Assembly (NCBI GenBank): GCA_023078555.1
Contig: CM041204.1
Coordinates: 4,680,430-4,744,429 of the forward strand
DNA: 64,000 nt
From: Ulva prolifera
Lineage: Eukaryota; Chlorophyta; Ulvophyceae; Ulvales; Ulvaceae
Reading direction: 5' to 3'
A model generated the notes under the pieces. The model did not search any database and was not told where the DNA came from. It saw only the letters and a program-made list of their open reading frames with translations. Of the stretch, positions 23,294-34,684 are shown piece by piece. The position numbers and the translations under genes are program-made. Within the stretch, counting starts at the first letter, position 1. Every line of letters begins with the position of its first letter.

Positions 23294-24541
23294 TTACAGT
23301 ACGGCAGCACTTAGCGCCTGGACCTGACATGAGCGCGTCCACCACGGTCCTCGGGAATGTGCACAACATGAAAGTACATCAGTTGTTGTACATCGGCTTG
23401 TTGCCCATCCCCATTGCCTGCAATCCACGACCCCAATGAACATAGAAACGGCAACTGCTTCGCTACTGCATAGCTGAACATGTCCTGCCTCTATATATGT
23501 CCACAAAGGCGTCAAAAGCACACCTGAGGAACATTCACGCCCGGAATGCGGTCCATGCCAATGGACTTGAGCATCTCCATGGTGTCCTTGTCGACCTACA
23601 GCAGCAGCAGTCATTGCATACTGTTCAGGTTGCTGCACCGTGACCTCCATGCCAGCTGCAGTTTGCTGCACCGAGACCACGCCAGGCAACGCAGTGAGAG
23701 ACCTGGCAACGCATGCTGCAAAATCCTGCTCAAGGTATGACAACTTCCGCACCTCGATGTTGTCTGTGTCAAGAGCTGACACGCCAGGGACGTAATCCAG
23801 GCGACGCTCACGCTCTTCTTCTTGAAGCTTGAGTGAGATACCACGGACTGGGCCCCGCTGAATGCGCTTCATCAAATGCTGCACGCACAATGAATCATTT
23901 CAGAATGCACATGCACCGGACTGAGGCTGATGTGGTCTTGCAGGAGCAGCATCATGGTGAGTCACACGTTTGTCTTCAAAATCGCTGTGCTGAATCAGAT
24001 CATGCAATGCGGCTGTCATAAGATCGATTAAATCACAGCTTGGGCGAGCATATGGCATGGCGCCTTAGCCACAGCACATGTATTGTTTGCAAATGCAACT
24101 CGGACTGTGCAACAGCCCGGCAGCAGCCACAACCGCACCGTGGTGAAGCCAGCAATCTTGTTTCGCAAGCGCTTTGTTTGAATGTCTGCTACATCCTCAC
24201 AAATCCGCTTGTTTGTGTCGAAGTCGAGGGTGAGCTTCTGGTAATACTTCTCGACAAGCACACGCGCAGCGCGCTTTACGGTCTTAGTCCTAACGCGGCC
24301 CTGCACAATTGATCAATATTACTTAATGATAGTACTTGTAGCGAGCCTCTTGCTGGCGCTGGGGGCAGTCGGTAGATAGCGTCTACACAGCGCAACAGCA
24401 GCGCGTGCCATTGCCCTGCCCCGGCATGTTGTGCCCACGCACGTGAAGGCTGAGATCAGGTCACTTTGGCTCAAGTCAGGTAAGAAACATCGCCTCTACA
24501 ATTTTGCGTTGGCTCGCTAGCAGGACTGGGTCACGCACCAT
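23294..24541 (-). CDS. RPS17: cytosolic 40S ribosomal protein eS17
   Basis: Component of the small cytosolic ribosomal subunit. Exons on the minus strand: 24539-24541 (ATG only), 24139-24300, 23753-23878, 23524-23595 and 23294-23323. All are phase 0, for 131 residues. Motifs [39 protein letters not shown] and the DKDTMEML segment match eS17 closely. The second exon starts exactly after a TGTGCAG acceptor with GGC CGC, so the initiator Met must come from a separate exon. The best candidate is the ATG at 24541, followed directly by the strong donor GTGCGT. An ATG-only first coding exon is common in ribosomal protein genes. The short C-terminus after the last intron (VQALSAAVL) is divergent, as usual. 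It shares a roughly 590-bp divergent promoter region with the LCIB-like gene. Confidence 0.93.
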
Positions 24542-25129
24542 GATGACGCGAGATACCGCAAACGATACTAGCCGGGAAAAGAGGCTGACTTGTCATCACA
24601 CTGAGGTAAGTTGCGTTCGCTCAGTTGGCGTGGCAAACAGGCTGCAAACGCTTCCGAGGCCGCCAGGTGCAGAGAAGGCCGCCTAGCCGTCGGAGGGCGG
24701 CTCGCGCAATACAGCAAGCGATCGTCATGCATATGCCAAGATGCTTGCTCACACATCGAGATGTAATTTCTGGTATTCCCATAGCAACATCACCTACACG
24801 TTGTTGGCGGAAAAGCCCGATAATTCCCCCCAGCTGCCCCTACGGCTCGGCACACCCAAAGCCATTGGAGGTAAGGCGTGCATGCTTCCTCCAACGCCAT
24901 GGTGCCTAGAGCTGTGCACCAAGCTCCGCGAATGTCACGAGTCGAAGCTCATGGTTGCGAGCTTTCCCGCACATATATGAAGACGGTCGAACAGGTAAAC
25001 AGCTTGTGTCAGTGATAAACCTGAATACATCCACGGTTTCCACAGTTGCGGTGAAACGCTTCAGGCAGAATCTCTGCTACCACCACCTGCAACGGCCACT
25101 ACCCTCGCCTAAGCACCGCCTATAGCACC
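24542..25129. promoter_or_regulatory. divergent promoter region of eS17 (-) and LCIB-like gene (+)
   Basis: About 590 bp between the two start codons, which face away from each other. It must hold the transcription starts and 5' untranslated regions of both a housekeeping ribosomal protein gene and a probably CO2-responsive gene. I can name no specific element. Confidence 0.5.
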
Positions 25130-27336
25130 ATGCCTGCTTCTCTCAGCATGAGGGCCGTCAAGGCGTCTTCCGCTGGCGCTTCCCGCCAAAGCCCAGCCAA
25201 ATTCGCCAACCTGTCCATCGCTTCCAAGCACAGCCCCAACTGCCCATGCTGCCGTGGAATCATGACAAAGGTATGTCATTTTGCAGTATAGACGCGCTGT
25301 GGCGGTGTTATCCTTTGTCGTGGCGATGATCAATTGGCACGTGAGCATCGGTCACGGTGTATATCGTGCGCGGTTGCTCCCTCTGCCGGTGGACACGCTG
25401 GTCTGCTCGCAAGGTTAGAGCCTCAGCTTTACGAGTTGCTTCGAACCCAAGCTTGTTGGGTCCATCGACTACGCCTTGGCCGCACCTCAGCGACGGTGAA
25501 GCCTGGTGTTTCTGCACCGTATGTCGCCACTGCGGTGCAGCGTTTTCGGGTGTTGCCGCTCACGTCCGTGACAACGAGACTGCTGCTGGTGTTTGCTTAA
25601 ATCGGGAACCTGGCATTTTCTTGTAGCCGGTTTGCGGTTCTGCGTGATGTTGGGTTTGGTTGTGCCCACTTACAACCACGCACACCATGCAGGCAACCAT
25701 GAAGGTCACCATTGACAAGACCGAGCTCAAGCTCGACAATGTCAAGGAAGGCAGCTCCGTCGCCATCGATGTCACCGGCGACGCTGGTGCTGCCCCAGCC
25801 CCCTCTTCTTCGTCGGTCCGTCCCACATGCTAACATCGCACGAGGGTAGGGCTAGCTTCAGCTGCGACCCGGGCTGAACGCATGTGCCCGGGTCGAAGCT
25901 GAAGCTGGTCTACCCTCAAGTTACTAATAATTTGTGGTTGTGGTGTCACGCGGCTGCTTTTGTTCACGATTCACGAACTTCAGCAGCGTCATCCAGCCGC
26001 ACGCTTGCAGGCTCCAGCACCGAGCGCCTCGGTCACCACCCCCACTGGGCTCAGCCCAGGGCACATGCGCAACCGCGTCGTCAACGTCCAGAAGCATCTC
26101 CCTGGATCGATGTCCGCGGATGACTACCTTGCGCGCGCTGAGGTCGTCCTGTGCGCCCACGGCTTCCGTGGTGACAACTCCATCGCTGTCACTAACCTCT
26201 GCCGTGACGAGTCTACCGGCATCCTCAAGTCAAAGATCGAGTCCATCTTCGGCGCGAACTTCAACATCAACGGCCTTGGCGCTGTCATCACCTGTGGTGT
26301 CACAGGCATGGGTGCTGGTCTATCCCATGCTCCCATTGACCCGACCACCAAGCGTGAGGGATACGTCTTCTTCTCATTCCCCCACGTTGCCATCGATGAA
26401 GATGGCAATGTCGGCAAGATCCACCGCCCAGGACGCCCTGGTGAGTCCGCAGCGTGCGGTGCTCTGATCACTGCTCTCGGCGCCTTCCAGGCTGACGGCG
26501 TCGATGCCCATGCCAAGGAGCCTGGCAACCACGACGCTGAGGAGCCGGAGTTCTCCATCCTGAAGCACCGCCTCGGCCGCCGCATCGTGTCAGAGGGCAT
26601 CTCTGTTGACAAGCTTGACATCGCGTCCATCACACGGGTGTGCAGCCGCAGCTGATGTTGTCTCGGCCGAGGGAGGCTCCACTGCACCGCCCGAGGCCGG
26701 CAGGGCCATGTGGACGGAGTGCCCGTCACTGCAGACACACGCGCACGCCAACCATGACGTGCACTCGGCTGTGTCGCCTGCGCACAACCCAGGGCATAGC
26801 TGTTGGCCATGTACCTTCTGATGTATTAGGCAGTGTTGCCAGCTGGGCGTGAAGCGGTGGCCGCTGATGTGCAGGTGGCAGAGCGCACGATCACCTCGGA
26901 CCTCGAGTTCCTGATCGAGCGCGCCGTCGACACCAAGAAGGCCGACTACGCCGTGTGCACCGGCATCCAGGTGCACTCCTGGCCCGACCCGTCCACCGGC
27001 GCCCCGGCCATCGAGTTTGTCATGCCCTCCAAGATGTACGTCGTGGTCAACGGCAAGCGCACGGATATCCGCCTCGATGCCGTGCCCACCCTGACCCCCC
27101 GCCAGCTCGCCCTCCTGGCCACCTCTGAGCCGGGCGTCGCTGAGGACGCCGAGCTCGCGCACGCGTACCTCGCTGGCTCCACCGTCGTGGAGATCCCCCA
27201 GCCCGACCCCGCAGGAAACCCCGCGACCGTCGGCACAGACCCGGAGGCGCGGAAGCTGCTGTTCAAAAACCTCAAGGGGTCGGGTGAGCAACAGGAGCAC
27301 GCCGTGCCCAAGTGGGCGGACATGTACTGCTGCTGA
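25130..27336 (+). CDS. LCIB: LCIB/LCIC-family limiting-CO2-inducible protein (theta-type carbonic anhydrase fold)
   Basis: Four exons, all phase 0: 25130-25270, 25693-25815, 26011-26637 and 26875-27336, giving 450 residues, about the length of Chlamydomonas LCIB. Exon 1 encodes a Ser/Ala/Lys-rich chloroplast transit peptide. Exon 3 holds the conserved core: CRDE with Cys about 152, FPH with His about 213 and AACGAL with Cys about 237, which match the Cys-His-Cys zinc site known for this family, plus GNVGKIHRPGRPG. In Chlamydomonas, LCIB with LCIC surrounds the pyrenoid and recaptures leaked CO2; some relatives are active carbonic anhydrases. Whether this copy is catalytic, or LCIB- or LCIC-like, cannot be decided here. 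Low-CO2 induction is likely by family. Third and fourth exons show strong codon bias toward C-ending codons, as in highly expressed algal genes. Confidence 0.92.
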
Positions 27337-28987
27337 GGTGAGAGGGAGATTGGTGCTCCGGGTGTGGGCTGAAGCGGGCGTGTGACCGATGTGAGGCTGG
27401 ACCTGGAGAGAGTGTGCGTGTACCGAGAGCTTTGACTGAGGGGCGGTGTGCGCTTATGCGGCCCGAGTGAAATGATGTGTGGAGGACAAGATGGCAGGAT
27501 CCGTTGCTGCGCTGGTGCGTTTTGTCTGCGAACATGCATGCAAGCATGTGCTGGGCTGGCCTTTGGCCAACACGACAGTTTTGGCGGCCCGGGCGGCTGT
27601 GTCGGGAGCGTGTTCAGACCGTGCAGGCTGTGTAAACAATGTCACGCCACTGGCACATGGAGCATGTGGCACAGTTGTGCCGCACGTGTATGTCAACACC
27701 ATTCCACTGGTGTGTGGTCGTGATCATCTGTTCGGTTACAAGAATAGGCCTGCCCAGCAGGCTGCTGCCAGATGTGATGGTGCGATCGGATACGGTAGGG
27801 TAGTAGGCGCATACAGTAAGACATTCCATTCCGTCAATGCAAAATCTTGTCATTTATCCTGGAGGTGTCTTGTACTCCTCTTCATGCAACATGCAGTCTT
27901 CACTCACGGCACGGTGGTGGTGTGAAAGGCTGAAGTGAATCATGGTATCGGCATCTAGGTTGTGCAATAATGCACAGCACTGCGCTTTAAAAACACATCA
28001 TCTCATACAGCCACACTTGATGTGAGGCGTGGCAGGTGCAAAGGTTGAAGACAAGCAGGTCGGCAGCGCAGGTAGACAGCCATTCCGGAACAGACTGCAG
28101 GCTCAAGCCGCTATCGCAACTTCAGGTGTGCCAGGCTGGGTACGTTTCAGCGCCAATGGTGTGCGGCAGTGCCGACTGGTAGTTGGACTGGAAATAAAAG
28201 TTGATGAGGAAACCGTGTGTTGTTCATCATATAACATCGTTGGCTGGTCTCGACCAATGCAGTGGCGAAGAATTAAGTTGGAACATGCCCGGACAGATTT
28301 TGACCAGATGTATGATCGTCACCATGACACTAGCATGCCGCTGTAGCCACCCACAGTTTCGGGACTGGGTAGTCTGTGTGACGATGCAGCTGTGTTAGCA
28401 CTCCAGACATTGATATGATTCCATCTGACACTTCATCACTGCATCCTTGCCACCTAATCTGGTGTGAGACGTACATTTGTGATGTGTAACTCGCACCAAG
28501 GGGAAAGTAGGGTGATAAACGTTCTGGATGCCACTGCGTACGGTGATGGGTGGTCACCAAATTCAGAGTACCAACATCGACCACTCTGAGGTGAAGCTAC
28601 GGTGGCTGCTTCTCAGCCCTCCTCAATACATACTGTGTTCCCCATCAGTGTATGCACTTGACGTCACGTCACAAGCAAACTTGCTCCCCACTAACAGGTG
28701 TCATTGCACACGTTGCACAGCACCATCGCCTATGCCAATCTGTCAACACTGCTCCCACATGTTTGAATTCATCAGGTTTTTGTATTGTCTTCCCCCTTCC
28801 ATCCCCTCACACTGACATGCCTCCCAACACACTCCTGGGGTGAAGTGCCATATGTCTCACACACCATGCCACACAGCCTTTCACTGCAGCTCCCAGCAGC
28901 GCAGCACAACCACACTCAGACTCCCGCCTGCCACTGAAGAGGCAAACCACAGCACCTTCAGTCCCGCATCGGGCGCCACTGCCTTGC
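27337..28987. other. 3' region of LCIB-like gene and unassigned sequence
   Basis: TGTAA, the usual chlorophyte polyadenylation signal, occurs near 27629 and could end the LCIB-like transcript. Beyond it, frames are short with no splice-supported exon. I see nothing else. Confidence 0.35.
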
Positions 28988-29088
28988 GTGTGTGGAAGGG
29001 GGCGTGGGGAGAGCTGACGTGCTGGGCCACATCTGTGGCACAGATGAGGCCCAGCCCGTCAGCTCTCCCCACGCCCCCTTCCACACAC
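28988..29088. repeat. 101-nt near-perfect inverted repeat (long hairpin)
   Basis: The left arm starts GTGTGTGGAAGGGGGCG at 28988 and the right arm ends CGCCCCCTTCCACACAC at 29088. The arms are about 41 nt with a single mismatch. The intervening bases themselves pair as CATCTGTG and CACAGATG around one central base. The transcript of either strand would fold into one long stem. It fits a small-RNA precursor, a miniature inverted-repeat element or a recent palindromic duplication. No flanking target-site duplication is obvious. Confidence 0.85.
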
Positions 29089-31839
29089 GAAACCCCCCAG
29101 CCCGATCCTTACACTGTCACACTGCCCTAGGCCCTTGGTAACTCATGGATCTGCTGCCAAGGTCCTCCCAAGCAGGACATGTGACCAAGGTCGTACGAGG
29201 TTTTTCAGTCCAGGTCAAGCATGAAATCAAACTGGCGAAGCCTGATGGAACATGGTTCCAGACAAGTGGCGTTCCGCTCAGCCTAGTCCGCTGACGAGTG
29301 GCAGAAGGTCACTTGTGCAGAACCCTAAAAGATCCAGGGACATCAGGGCTCTCATTCGGGGGTGGAACTGCGCACCCTGTGCAGCAGTCCCGTGCCACAG
29401 GCGCCACTCTTACAGCAGCAGCATGCCAACCTGCCTCTTGTACAGCAATGCCGAGAGCAGCGGCCTCGGCGCCGCCACGAGTACACCCATTCCAGCTCCT
29501 GCCGGGTTGCACCAGCACCTGAAGGCCGTCTCTCACCACAGACTGCATCCACCGCCATGGCATGCGTGGCGAGCCGTGCCCGACGACATGCTGCATGCAT
29601 ATGCAAGGACGGCGTTGTTGTTGCCGTCGGCCACGCTGTGACCTGTGAGCAGGCCGCCAAGGCGATTCCCCCTTGGGCCACATTCAACACTGGACGTTTT
29701 GCACTACCTACATGCATGTGGTGGTTGCTGCCAGCAGCTCGGACTCGCCATGCTCCCACCTCAGGAACGCGTATGACTACAAGGGGGGAAGAGGGTCTGC
29801 ATAGGGTAGACTCGCTGGGTATTCTCTTGAGGGGGCCATGCCGTGGTGGAGGTGACGCTGCCGCATCTGCTGGGCGAAGATGAGCTGGCGGGGGGGTCTT
29901 TTCGCAAGGTCCGCCTCAAAGGCCACAGAGAGGTGGGACCAGCTTGCGGTATGAGCTTCTGCCATTTGCGATTGATTCTGGGAGGGAAGATTGGGGCTCT
30001 AGGTGGAGGAACGTACTGCAAAGTCAGAGGCTGCAGCGGCATGTACCCTGGATGCCTCCATCGGTCCCGGATTCCGGAATTGTCGATGTCCAAATGCATA
30101 TGGCTATGTAGTCATGTATGCATACATGCATACAAGGCCGAGCTGTGGTACGTGTTCGTGCCCGGCCGAGCTGTGGTACGTGGTGCCGGGCGCCGAGCTG
30201 TGGTACGGCCGAGCTGTGGTACGTGCTCGTGCCCGGCCTAGTGCCATGACTGCGTGAGTGGATTTGCGTGTGTATTCCTGGCAACGGCTCGCTGCCCGGC
30301 CTCTGTCCTTTGTAACTACATGCATACAAATGGTAGAAAAGTATCGTTGTAGTGAGGCTGGGTCTTGATTTGTTTGTTTCAGGTGACAGGACACAAGGCA
30401 ACAGTTTGTGTGGCGCAGTGATTGATTGCCAACAAGCACGCGTGGACACTGGTTCCCATTGCCCATTCGTGCAGGAAGTTCAAGACTCTAGGCTCTGATG
30501 AGCCTGTGAAGGAGTTGCGAATGCTTAGTGAGGACCAGGCTCGAGGGTCGGTAGTGAGTCAGGCTGTAGCCCAGGGTGGGCGGGGCATCGACTTGAGAGC
30601 GGGCGATGATGTTGCAGCTTACACATTTGGATTGTTCGGAGCTTGAGGACGTTGATTTCTGTTCTGGTGTCCTGCCGTGCCATGAATTACGCCCATGTAA
30701 TGGATCGTTCCCTTCAGGCGCAAAAAGTAGGTTGCGGCTCACAGTCGATTTGATGATGCAGTGGCGCAGTGTAGAGCAACAGTATTGCGAGAGCATTGTG
30801 CAGCCTGACATGTGTGGTGTGGAAAAACTCGTTCACAGTGGGCTCTACCGTTGGCGGGCCAATATGGTGTTCTCACTACCCATTGCCAGGCTTAGTTGAT
30901 TCTGCTCGTCACGCTTTTTGATCTGCCCAGTCCCACGCTGCCCTCCAAGGCTTGCACATACTACAAGTTCCGGCCACTCCTCGGCGTTTCATATAATCAT
31001 CATCTGCGATTGCGCATGTAAGACATCCCTAACTGGGATCACACTGCTTGACAGCATCGACAACCCAGATTTGGGGCCATGCCAATGAGAATAACACAAG
31101 TTTGCATGCTCTATGCCTTCCTGGGCCGGTTGCCCTGTCGCGGTCGCAGCTGTAACTCTTTGTACTAGTGGACACATGGCGGGGACGTAGTGTCATTTGC
31201 ATCCATGCCATCACTTGCATCCATCAACAATGTGCATCCTTGGGAATGCTTTCAGTTAATACGCTCAGCCTGCCTCGTGGAGAATTGCACAGCAGTTGTG
31301 CTTTATGCAGGCACAGATTGACATGCTGCTGCAGGATAGTGCTGGGGCCAAGGTGGTGAGCTGGGGATATGCCGTCAATGTGTTCACTGCACCTTAGGCC
31401 GCAGAGACTCTGTCGTGGACATCATTGTCTACAGTAGCCAACCTCAGTACACACATACCCAATGATGGGTAAGCCTAGATACCTTCAGTTCAGCGCTCAT
31501 GGAACCAACACCCTTCACCACACAAGCGAGGCCTTGGCACATGTATTGCCTGCGTCCGTCACCAGTCCGGCACTAACAGATACCTAGATATGCTACCATC
31601 CAAAGCATGCCAGCGTCCTTGTGCAGTCACCAACACTCTGTCGGTAGTTTGACAGCAGCACTCATCTTAAACATCGCTTTCAATCCCAACATGGCGCTTG
31701 TTCCGCGACTGGGCAATTGATCACAGTTGGGCATTGTCCCCAGACTGTGATGATCAATCGCAGCCAAGTACCAAGTGAATACTGCACCAAATCCAAGTAT
31801 ACCAAGCTCAATCGAGGTCCACATCTGCAGATACGATTC
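29089..31839. other. region with no confident gene
   Basis: Open frames of 100-170 codons overlap on both strands at 29.25-29.9 kb, and one at 30.6-30.9 kb, but I found no phase-matched exon chain and no family match. A minus-strand gene at 29.3-30.1 kb is conceivable. The clear features are the hairpin just upstream and the tandem repeat at 30.14-30.22 kb. Confidence 0.35.
30137..30223 (+). repeat. four tandem copies of a 16-bp unit
   Basis: GCCGAGCTGTGGTACG occurs at 30137-30152, 30165-30180, 30192-30207 and 30208-30223. The last two are directly adjacent. The others are separated by 12 and 11 bp, with GTGCCCGG-like spacers shared between copies and again after the last copy. Confidence 0.85.
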
Positions 31840-33239
31840 TCAGGAATCAGCAGCTTCAGTTGCAGCTTCACCAGCATCCTCCACAATTTCGCCTAGGGTG
31901 GGAGCATCATCAGTTGGGGCAGGTGATTCTTCAGGCACCATTTCTTCTGCAGGCTCGGACGCCTCCTCAACATGATGATCGACCCCACCCACAGCAGCCT
32001 CTGCGTCAGGTGCTGAAGCATCGTTCGATGCAGCAGGGTCCGCAACCGTGCTTGCTCCTGCTACCTCCACGAGGTCCTCTGCCTCTGGAGCTGCTCCTGG
32101 AGATTCGACATCCTCAGTTGCCACAGGTTCTGTCGGAGTAGCCTCCGCAGTATCACAGGCTTCGGCAAGAGGCGACACTTCGTCAGAATCTAAAGCTCCT
32201 GCGTCAGCTGGATTAGATTCAGGTGCAGGCGCATCCTCAGTTGGGACGGGATCCACTGTTGTGGGAGCAGCACCATCACCCACTGCATCCTCGGCTCCCC
32301 CGGTATCCGGGGAAACAGCTGGTGCTTCATCCGGCACTACATCCCCAGCAACTGGTGCGTTCTGGGGAGCCGGAACTTCTGCGCTTTCTTCTGCTGACGT
32401 GGGGACACTATCATCAGCTTGTGTGGAATCCTGGTCTGGTGCATCAGAACAGGCAGCATCTCCCGAGTCAGTGGCAGCACTCCCGTCAAAGAAAGCCGCT
32501 GCAACCGCATTTGCACCTTCCTCCCCAAATATCTGCACAACTGCTGCTGCACTGTCATCTGGGTTGCATGTGGGACGATCAGCCGCTGCTTGGTCCTGCA
32601 CATATCAAAGCATGAAAGTTCCGCCTTAAGATGAGCTTACGACCCAGATCTACATAGCATGCACTGCACTGGCACCCATAAGACGCCTGCAACGAATTCG
32701 GTCCAAAAGGTTGTGAAGGTCACCTCAGGAATAGCACAGGCTCCGTCGTCATTTTCCGCACCGACCACCTGCACAACAAGTCGGTCAGGTGCTAATCACA
32801 AAGCACGCAGGCAACTACTGAACGCCAAAACATCAGAAATCGTTGGTTTTGTCAACTTTTGACATGTTACATGCCTGAGCGTCCTTTGCAGACCGCATCT
32901 CCTCGACGCGTTTCCTTGCCGCATGACCACGAAAGGCAGATTGAACCTGAACGGTAGCTCATAATATGTATCAAGCTGTTGCGCTGACCCAGTAAGAGCC
33001 TGCATACTGTGCGAGAGCATTTCGTGACAGCCCGCACAGGCAACGCCCCAGGCGCGGCACACCTTGCAGGCAGCCTCGTTCTCCTCTTCAGTGTCACCAA
33101 AATGCGCACTGACTTCGGGGCAGGATCGGTTAGTGGTCGTTGCTGGGGTGGTCTCCTTGACAAGCTCCGTGGGTGGCTTGATCACCGGGTGCACAACGGG
33201 TCCCGCACCATCTTGAAGTTTAGACGGACTGCACCCCAT
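31840..33239 (-). CDS. acylated IQ-motif protein with long acidic tail
   Basis: Four exons close in phase 0: 33063-33239, 32875-32946, 32724-32768 and 31840-32595, giving 349 residues. The N-terminus MGCSPSK fits N-myristoylation at Gly2 and palmitoylation at Cys3, so plasma- or flagellar-membrane attachment is likely. Exon 2 joins the end of exon 1 to make an IQ motif (VQSAFRGHAARKR), a calmodulin or EF-hand light-chain binding helix. The last exon is an Asp/Glu/Ala/Pro/Val-rich tail of about 250 residues, strongly acidic and probably disordered. Intron 2 starts with GC rather than GT (CAG|GCATGT); no GT donor restores the frame. I recognise no named family. Calcium-responsive membrane scaffold is an inference from the motifs. 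Confidence 0.75.
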
Positions 33240-34684
33240 TTCTCACAGCTAGTTCACCGGCGCTGCGAAGATGGTTCACGGCGCGTTGTGAGAGACCAGC
33301 GACCAGCCTCCGGGATGCAGCACTCGTCGTCTTCCGAAGTCGATGCGGCTTGTATTTGCTTGACGTAGTCGTCTGTTGTCTGCAGTTATAAAGGCCGGAT
33401 GAGGCCAATGATTTTTGGCGGTCGCAGGGCAAGCAGTGATAGGTGCATGCATTGGCCCTGCTGGGCCCTCATGAGGCCTCATCCCCTTGTACCATGAGAA
33501 TGCAATCCAGTCACCACGTGCGTGGCAATATCCAACAGTGAATCATGGTGCACAAAATACCCTATGATCAAAGAGCGCCCGCTGGAATCCACCAGACTGA
33601 CATTCATGTCTGCATACAAGAACACATGCTGACAACAAAAACCTGCCTGGAGTCCGCACCAAAACACTCCAGTCTGAGTGTTTATATCGGCTTCAGCTAT
33701 AAATCTGAAAGGGAGTACGGCTCACAGACGCACACGCCCCAGGACCTTGCACACCCACCAGTTCTAGCCTATAATTTGTAGGTCACCCAAACAGATCTGG
33801 AGATGGTAGGATACTGGATACAGCCTGGGGGCAACTCAGGTTCGGTGCAATCTCGGCCAAGCCTGCGACATTAACACCAAGTCTGCATGTCGCCGCGAAG
33901 CCATTCTTGACACAGGCCGAAAGCTGAGCTGTCATAGGTCATATACACTATCACAACATCTCAGTCACGGGGCTCACCACCCACAGGGCCGGCACATAGT
34001 CATGAAGTCCAGCAAAGCCAAGTCATAGCGAATTGGAGCTCACAAGTGTGAAAGGCACGGTTGAGGGCTTGAGTAGCTTCACCGAGCTTTGCAGTTGTTT
34101 ATGACACGCAAGTTTGCCACCTTTGGGCACTCCCAGCTCTCGCTGCACCCCCCCCCCCCCCCAACCCTCCCCCTCGGTCCTCGGTCTCCCAGCTGTCGCT
34201 GCATCCCACTTCAAGTGGTACTGCAACTATCCGAACGCTTTGAGCCCAACCTCGCTTGCCTGCTTCTGCAATTGCTTGCCGCGTGTGCTATGCCCGCGGC
34301 GCACACCTCAACTCAGCCACGCCCCTGGTTATTTCAATTATAGTCACGCTGCCAACACTTGTGTTTGGGCACGTGTGTATGTATGCTTTGTATCTTTGTA
34401 TCAGGCGCTATATTTTCCGGGTCTGATCATGTTGCATGGAGCAGCAGGCAATGTCAGCATGGCCTTCTCACAAGCGGCAAGTGCCTACAGGGGTATCCTT
34501 GTAGACACAGATCACTGCTACAACCATGAAGGTGAATAGCCGCACTCGCTTTGTTTGTGGTCAACACTGATCGTATTCAACCCAAATGTACAGGATGCAT
34601 ACCGCGGCTACGACGGCATTTAGTGTGCTGTGATGCAATTTCGCCTGCGACGTTCAGTAGCACGTCCACCATCTCGACAGCAGC
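33240..34684. other. divergent intergenic region
   Basis: Lies between the IQ-motif gene (-) and uL24m (+), which diverge, so both promoters should be here. It contains a run of C at 34148-34162 that opens spurious Pro-rich frames. No gene recognised. Confidence 0.45.
34148..34162 (+). repeat. poly-C tract
   Basis: Fifteen consecutive C bases, followed by further C-rich sequence. Prone to length variation and assembly error. Confidence 0.9.

Noticed and set aside
30606-30899. 97-codon plus-strand frame
   Set aside because: Isolated, without splice partners, start context or similarity.
31860-32615. Gln/His/Pro-rich plus-strand frames opposite the acidic tail
   Set aside because: They are the complement of the biased Asp/Glu/Ala codons of the real minus-strand exon.
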